Shown in pieces: positions 58,455-64,000 of a stretch of DNA of 64,000 bases (position 1 is the first letter of the stretch; each line of letters begins with the position of its first letter). This DNA comes from Ptychodera flava (Eukaryota; Hemichordata; Enteropneusta; Ptychoderidae). Where the stretch lies: NCBI RefSeq assembly GCF_041260155.1, contig NC_091945.1:27276296-27340295 (forward strand). The letters are read 5' to 3'. The notes beneath the pieces were generated by a model, which saw nothing but the letters and a program-made list of their open reading frames with translations, made no database searches and had not been told where the DNA came from. The translations under genes and the position numbers were made by a program.

Positions 58455-58874
58455 GACTGACGCCGGACGGATACCCATCCCAATAGCTTCTATAGACTAT
58501 AGTCTATAGTAGCTAATGAGAGTTATATTTTGTGTGAGAAAGTTATCAATGCAGGAAATCTTTCAGAAAGCAATATTGAGCTTTCTGGTCTGCGAAATAA
58601 AAATTCATTAACTAAGATACATTGTAATAATTTGAAACAGAAAAAACTCACAAACATTGTCTGAGACGATCTCTGCATTGCAACGTTTACTAGAGGAAAA
58701 ATTAACCCATAGAGGACTTGAACCCTCATCAGCTCAAAATATTACAATGTGACACAGTAAGTGTTATGTTACCCTTGATAACTACTTTATTTTACTATTC
58801 AATTTACAATTTGCTTATTCCTTTATTTCGTTGCTAATGAAATAACCGGGGAACCTGGTGTATCACAATTCTTA

Positions 58875-59913
58875 GGGGCAACGTCAAAAGTTCAATGAAG
58901 GATAAAAAACTTAATTCTTTTAGTTTGGGGGTGGGGGGGTTTTGACCTAAAAAAGTTTCTATCCTTCAAATCGATTTAAGGTAAAAATTGCCAGGGGAAT
59001 GAATATTTTGAAAAAATAGAGCAGAAATGCACACTTTCGTGTTGAAGCCAGCGGAGGGAGTTGTTTTAACACGTGTATAGCTGCACCTGGCCTAGTTAGT
59101 GTAAACAATGCAGGCTGTTGGCTTCTGCTGCACCATAAACGGTAGTTTCTCTACAGTCTATGGTTGCACTCAGAATTTATAATTGTATTTTGCCACATTT
59201 CTGGTGCATGTGTAGTCCGCCTGAATGGAGCAGTGTGAACTGAGTTGTTACAACCACCAGGACAGTTGAGATAGATTTTATACCTCCGGAAGGAGAAACC
59301 TGAACTTTATTGTTGTTGTTGTTCTTGTTCATTCACTGATAAACTTCAAGTTTGTTGTTAGTATGTTGTATTTACATTGGATGAAACACAAAGTTAAAGT
59401 GTGTTCCCAATCTTAAGCCCCACTAGCTGTATCTTTTAGCATTATTTTTATGATTTTACTTTCAAACTAAAATAAGTTGGTGACAATGTAGTCATTTAGG
59501 TATGTGTACACACTTATTATTAACTACCTGCCGGGGCTATATATGCAATTTTGAACAAGATAAAGATTACACTGCGATTAAATGTTTGCCCAAACATTAA
59601 ATCACAGCCCCATGCAGAAAAGCTAAAACCCTTTATACTATGCATATGTGCACTGAAATCTTCATATAAACCGCACAGAGTAGTCCAAATTGTAATGCAT
59701 AGGGGTGAATTTTTTCAATTATGACATTGTATGTTCTGATTCCTTTTTAATATTACCAATTTTTGAAAATGCCAGGAAATCAAAATGACCGTTAAAATTT
59801 TAACTGGCAACAGGTTCAATATAAGTCAATTAAGTTTCTAGGGGGGTGGGGGGGTTTGGGGGAAACTAAGGGAATTAAGTTTTTTATCCTACATTGAACT
59901 TTTGACGTCGCCC
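58875..59913. mobile_element. TTA-type (PIF/Harbinger-like) element, about 1.04 kb
   Basis: Left GGGGCAACGTCAAAAGTTCA, continuing atgaaggataaaaaactta, then a tract of G. Right end is its near-exact reverse complement, preceded by its own G tract (59840-59862). TTA stands on both sides (58872-58874 and 59914-59916). The terminal repeat is about 55 bp with few mismatches. The interior is AT-rich and has no transposase. Confidence 0.7.
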
Positions 59914-59916
59914 TTA

Positions 59917-61175
59917 TTATGTTGTAATTATTACAAATTGTGGTGTTATATAAACCCCCTCATATGGTTGATATTAAAAGCTTTAGGAGTAAAAATTCAA
60001 GAATTGTTCACAAAATTTAGAAACCTAGTTCTCCATTAATCAATACATCATAGTGATTTAAGATGACAGTGAGCTTGATGAATTTTGACACATGATGGAT
60101 TTGAAGAAACATAATATATGTCAAGGCTAAAAATCTGAATGCCTTGTTGATTCTCTACAACATTTTTAGGCCAACACCCTGCATTGAACTAAATATTTCA
60201 GTCTACCAAGTGTTTATAATTGGTTTATAGATATCTGCGCCACTGACCCTTAAATAGCTTACATAATAAAGAATAGTTGATGTGTGACACTCTACTACAA
60301 ATACTGGATTCAAATTGAGTGAAAATGGCTCCACTTTCCTGAAAATCACTCTTCTCCTTGGAGATGCAACAGCAATCGACTGGTTATCTGAAAAGTTCTT
60401 ACCACGGTCCGTGGAGTATAGCTAGACAATAGCTCCTATTTACAGTAGAGAACGCCATTTCCATCAGGAATATTTTTCAATGGAAACTAATTTCTTCAAC
60501 AATAGTATTGCAGTGAAACTCGCATAAACATAGCAGCTATAAACACTAGTTGAATGATGAGAAACCGATTTGACTCTATCCCTATACTCACTGAAAATGC
60601 TTCAAAGTACTGTATAAAGTAAAAATCATAGGACTGAAATTATTGAACAGGGTGTATAGCTCTTTTCATAAGAATTTGATCAAATCTGGATAAGGTTATC
60701 CCATCACAGTTGCTTCTCAAAATTGTCAAAAAACACAAACTATCAATAATACATATGTTATGATTTGACAAGCCATGCCACATAGGAAATCCCTAATAAA
60801 AAGGCCAATTTTTCTTTAAAAAGTATGATTTTGTATCTTCAATCTTGGTGAGGTCAAAGTCAAGGTGAAATCAAAACTGAAAATCTCAACTTTGTTTTAA
60901 ACGAATGGTGAACAAGAGTGATGGATTAACACTGGGCAACATATTGCAGCTTATACGTGTATACCTCATGAATATGCAGGCATGTATCTGGTGTACGCAT
61001 GGATACGTGCAGCTCCTGCAACCTCGGTGAGCTGCACCTTCAGAGTGCCCTGTGAGTGGTGTGTCTCAGAAACTTGGATGTTAGATTCGGCACAATCCCG
61101 CCACTTGCAAATGGCAAAATTCTAATAAGCAAATTACTCCTGCGCAGTTCAGCAATTGCACTAGTCAAAGAAAAT
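59917..61175. other. Intergenic, nothing recognised
   Basis: No exon, tandem repeat or inverted repeat that I can support. Confidence 0.4.
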
Positions 61176-61277
61176 GAAGTTCTGACAAGTTGGTATGCGT
61201 CTCGAAAGTGAAGTTCTGACAAGTTGGTATGCGTCTCGACAGTGAAGTTCTGACAAGTTGGTATGTGTCTCGAAAGT
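61176..61277. repeat. 34-bp tandem repeat, three exact-length copies
   Basis: Units start at 61176, 61210 and 61244 (gaagttctgacaagttggta onward). The three differ at only two positions. Confidence 0.95.
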
Positions 61278-61279
61278 GA

Positions 61280-61595
61280 AAGTAATACTTATAGACTTTT
61301 GCTCAAACTTTCCTCACACTTTTTATATCTGTTCTCTTCCCAAATCAAGAATGCAAATTTGGTACTAGCACAAATAACCTAACATTTCCTGGTATTAGAC
61401 ATTCAAAATGGCTGCCATCCCCATGGTAACATTATGGGAAAAAATATAATTTTCGATTTTCCAAAAAACTTAGAAAAAATTTTGTTACTCCCAAAGCTTT
61501 AAAATGAATCTTCGCAAGTGGTAGATCAGAAAAGAATTGTAAAAATTTGAGAGTCCAAATTTCTGTCCCTGAGGCGACGTGTTCCACCAGCTTAA
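61280..61595. mobile_element. MITE family A, inverted copy
   Basis: Inverse family order: acttttgctcaaactttcct near the left, agagtccaaatttctgtccc near the right, ending in TTAA. The left terminus is replaced by the 34-bp tandem repeat. Confidence 0.65.
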
Positions 61596-64000
61596 TTGTA
61601 AATTGATGCATTTCTATTGTTTTGGTTTTGTATCAAATAGATTTTCTTGTTCAATGCCCAAAATCAAGTCAAAATGTCAAGAGACTGTCCATTGCTACTT
61701 GTCAACACGTACAGCATGTATCATGTCTGTAAAGTTCAACAGTCAACTGCCAATTTTAATCTGGACTAAGAATTTATTTGTCAACTTGCAATTAACTAAC
61801 ATATTGCACATTGTTTACATTGAAAGCATATAGTGTTTGTTTGCTAAGCAAGGAATCAGAAAAATACACTTTGCTTTCTAGAATCAAAATTTTGAAAATA
61901 TTATTATCAAAAGATACAGCAATTGTCCCTTTTATTCTGTTTAAAGGGTCAAATGTCTGACATTTTCATATGAGAGATTATATAAAAGCCATGACTCTTT
62001 AGAGAAATTTTCTTTCACATCTACATTTCTGGAAAGATGGAGGACCTTTACTATCAAACCAAAGGTGACGTATTACTGATGAAGAATGCATTGATGTGAC
62101 ACAAGATGAGTCTAAACGCCGGAAATTCTAAAGAACTCTGCTACAAAAGCCATTGCGAGTAGTGACAAAGTGTGACGGCACAGTGCGTAAGTCTCTTTTG
62201 TTTAGTTGGGTTCTTTTAATATTTCCCTGAAGGGTTAACACCTTCAAAGTGTTTCTGAATAAATTCTGCATCTGTGTTTTCTCTTTCATCTGTGATATTG
62301 TCTAAATTACATACAGTATACATTTCCAGCCTCACATATGTATGTGCTCGACGTTTCCCTATCAGCAAATGTCACTGTACATCTGCTAAACCACTGACGA
62401 TTCACAGCAGTGCTGCTTTTTAATTATTCTGTCCCCTTCAGGAAAAATTTTTACAATCATATACTTGTAAAGTACGTAGCATGGAACTTGAAGAATTATG
62501 TCAACGCCTCACATGTCTGCAAAATTTTATCTTGGCTCATTTCCACCAATCAAACATTGATATCAAATTCGACTGTTTGATCATTATTACATATTACAGA
62601 CTTGCTGCCAATAAAAAAATTTTGTCTAACTTTTTTCACTCATGTGGCACAAAGTACTTCTTTCCATGTATGTGCATAAAACAAAATAAATTGCTCATCA
62701 TATTCATGAGTATGCTGTAAATATCTTAGTTTGAATCTTATCACAACTTAAAAAATGTTGATATTCAGTATAATTTTATGCTTTTAGATTAAAAGTTCCT
62801 GCAAATATGCCTGATAAGAAACCAAATGTATTCTCAGTGTCTTTGAACTGATACTCTAAACAACATTTGTTACCCAGCAAAGTCCTACTTCCCAAATAGG
62901 CCAATAAAAAATGTTTCCATTACTAAACCTGACGTACTCCTCCAATCCTACGCCTTTTCATACTTTTAACAATCACAAATCATATTGCTGACTTTTGCTG
63001 TTTTCTTGATTGGTAATACCCCATTATTAAAGAATAAAATAGAAATCAAAAAGTCCCCCTGACTGACTTCATTTCCTGCAGGCAGTCCTTTTGTTTGGCC
63101 TTATTGTGAAAAGCGCCATCTGGAGGGCACTTACCACAAGTTTCCTAGATGACAAACCTCTGCCACAGCAGTCGTATAAAATAATATTATTTATAAAACA
63201 CAATTGAGATGAAATGGTGATAACATGACTATGGTTACATTTATTTCTCTGAAATTCAAACAAAGATTCCCGAGAGAGTATATCACACTGGTGAACGTAA
63301 ATGTTCATATGGAAGATTTAAGACGCTTACCTCATACATCATCTAGATGCCATCCAATATCTTTAGTGGCTAGACATAAGGCTACATGTGTGTGTTCTTT
63401 ATACATACCAGTATGATTACCAGTATGATAATCTTTGAGTACCAATTCACTTTCCCACTGTTCGTCAAACAACAAAACATATCAGCCAGATCTGATTGAA
63501 TTTATGTGTGACCAACAATTTTATTTGAATTTAATACTAAGTATGCCACCCAAATGTATGTGACAAAGGTAAATAAATAAATGAATAAATAACTTTTGGT
63601 AAAATACCTACTCATATTTAAATTTTCACATGAAAATTTGAATTTCCAACTTTTTTGATCATATTTTGCTGTGATGATTATGAAATTCCCATCAGAATTA
63701 AGAAATTTCCTTTGTAGATAGATGCAAATGTTAATACAACTATGAATTTGTTGGAACTGCATGCAGTGACCACCAAACTATCTGCACAGGTATTGGCTGA
63801 TTTCTGTATACTGAAATTTATGACAATATCTCATGGACAATTCAATATTGGATACTAAAATTCTCCAAACTTTGCATAAAATATCGCTGAACTTCCATGG
63901 AAATTTTATTTATTATTGACTATTTTTCACAGTTTTCTTTGTTGGATAGCTGAATTTGTTCAAAATTCAAGCACCTCAAAGTTAATATCTTGGGGACAGA
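61596..64000. other. Intergenic, no gene recognised
   Basis: The first 360 bp may be a remnant of family I (ends gatacagcaattgtccctttt, then ttaa near 61943). The window's last bases, atcttggggacaga, resemble the start of another family A copy. No exon I can support. Confidence 0.4.

Larger units (their letters stand above)
55801..58874. other. Intergenic, repeats only
   Basis: Contains two copies of gctgtctgaccagcggtt (57331 and 58211), a (CTCTAT)5 run at 57771-57800 and the (ACAT)n run at 58412-58454. A segment like gataac-actttattttact occurs at 55361 and 58778. A minus-strand B-box-like gggttcaagtcctc near 58710-58725 lacks a matching acceptor stem. No exon recognised. Confidence 0.45.

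Noticed and set aside
58700-58735. tRNA-like B box (gggttcaagtcctc) on the minus strand
   Set aside because: No A box, anticodon arm or pairing acceptor stem at the right distance. At most a tRNA-derived SINE remnant.
62041-62190. Short open stretch ending in a charged sequence (DEECIDVTQDESKRRKF), followed by a donor-like gtaagt
   Set aside because: Only 17-18 residues after a stop, no convincing acceptor and no family resemblance. Probably chance.

Overview
This is eukaryotic, animal-type genomic DNA: AT-rich, with spliced genes using GT/AG introns, many short inverted-repeat transposons, microsatellites and minisatellites. Gene content (PECR with a C-terminal SKL, a PEX11-family protein, two BTB-BACK-Kelch proteins) and the MITE-rich introns suggest a marine invertebrate, perhaps a deuterostome such as a hemichordate, echinoderm or amphioxus. 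The phylum is inference and is not proven by anything in the window. I see no bacterial, organellar, rRNA or CRISPR signal and no retroviral or LTR element.

Layout. 1-2158: nested DNA transposons with TTA target duplications. 4318-13359, minus strand: PECR (peroxisomal trans-2-enoyl-CoA reductase), eight coding exons that join in frame to 302 residues ending in SKL. Its introns are full of TTAA-flanked MITEs, and intron 1 holds a 2-kb TTA-type element with a 100-bp tandem array. 14734-19394, minus: a PEX11-family peroxisome-division protein, four coding exons, 220 residues. 19395-22844: intergenic, with fold-back MITEs on both sides of the PEX11 start. 22845-24686, minus: a BTB-BACK-Kelch protein of 613 residues in one coding exon. 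24.7-51.8 kb: a long stretch with no confidently recognised gene, holding many MITEs, several tandem repeats, one orphan exon candidate (29.3 kb) and a cluster of splice-like boundaries (34-35.3 kb). 52059-54182, plus: a second BTB-BACK-Kelch protein of at least 707 residues, probably with more coding sequence upstream of the first Met. 54.2-64 kb: its probable 3' UTR, then repeats.

How the genes relate. PECR and PEX11 lie next to each other on the same strand and both act at the peroxisome (fatty acyl chain reduction; membrane elongation and division). The two Kelch genes diverge from each other across 27 kb and look like independent members of the CUL3-adaptor family rather than a recent duplicate pair.

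The most interesting structural signal is in the repeats. At least five elements share one design: a 3-bp TTA-type target duplication, termini beginning GGG, a poly-G tract in or just inside the terminus and no visible transposase. Most of them also carry internal minisatellites or GC hairpins with three-base loops. They are nested in one another and look like non-autonomous PIF/Harbinger-type transposons that carry satellite DNA. Separate sets are piggyBac-like (TTAA) and hAT-like (8-bp duplication) MITEs.
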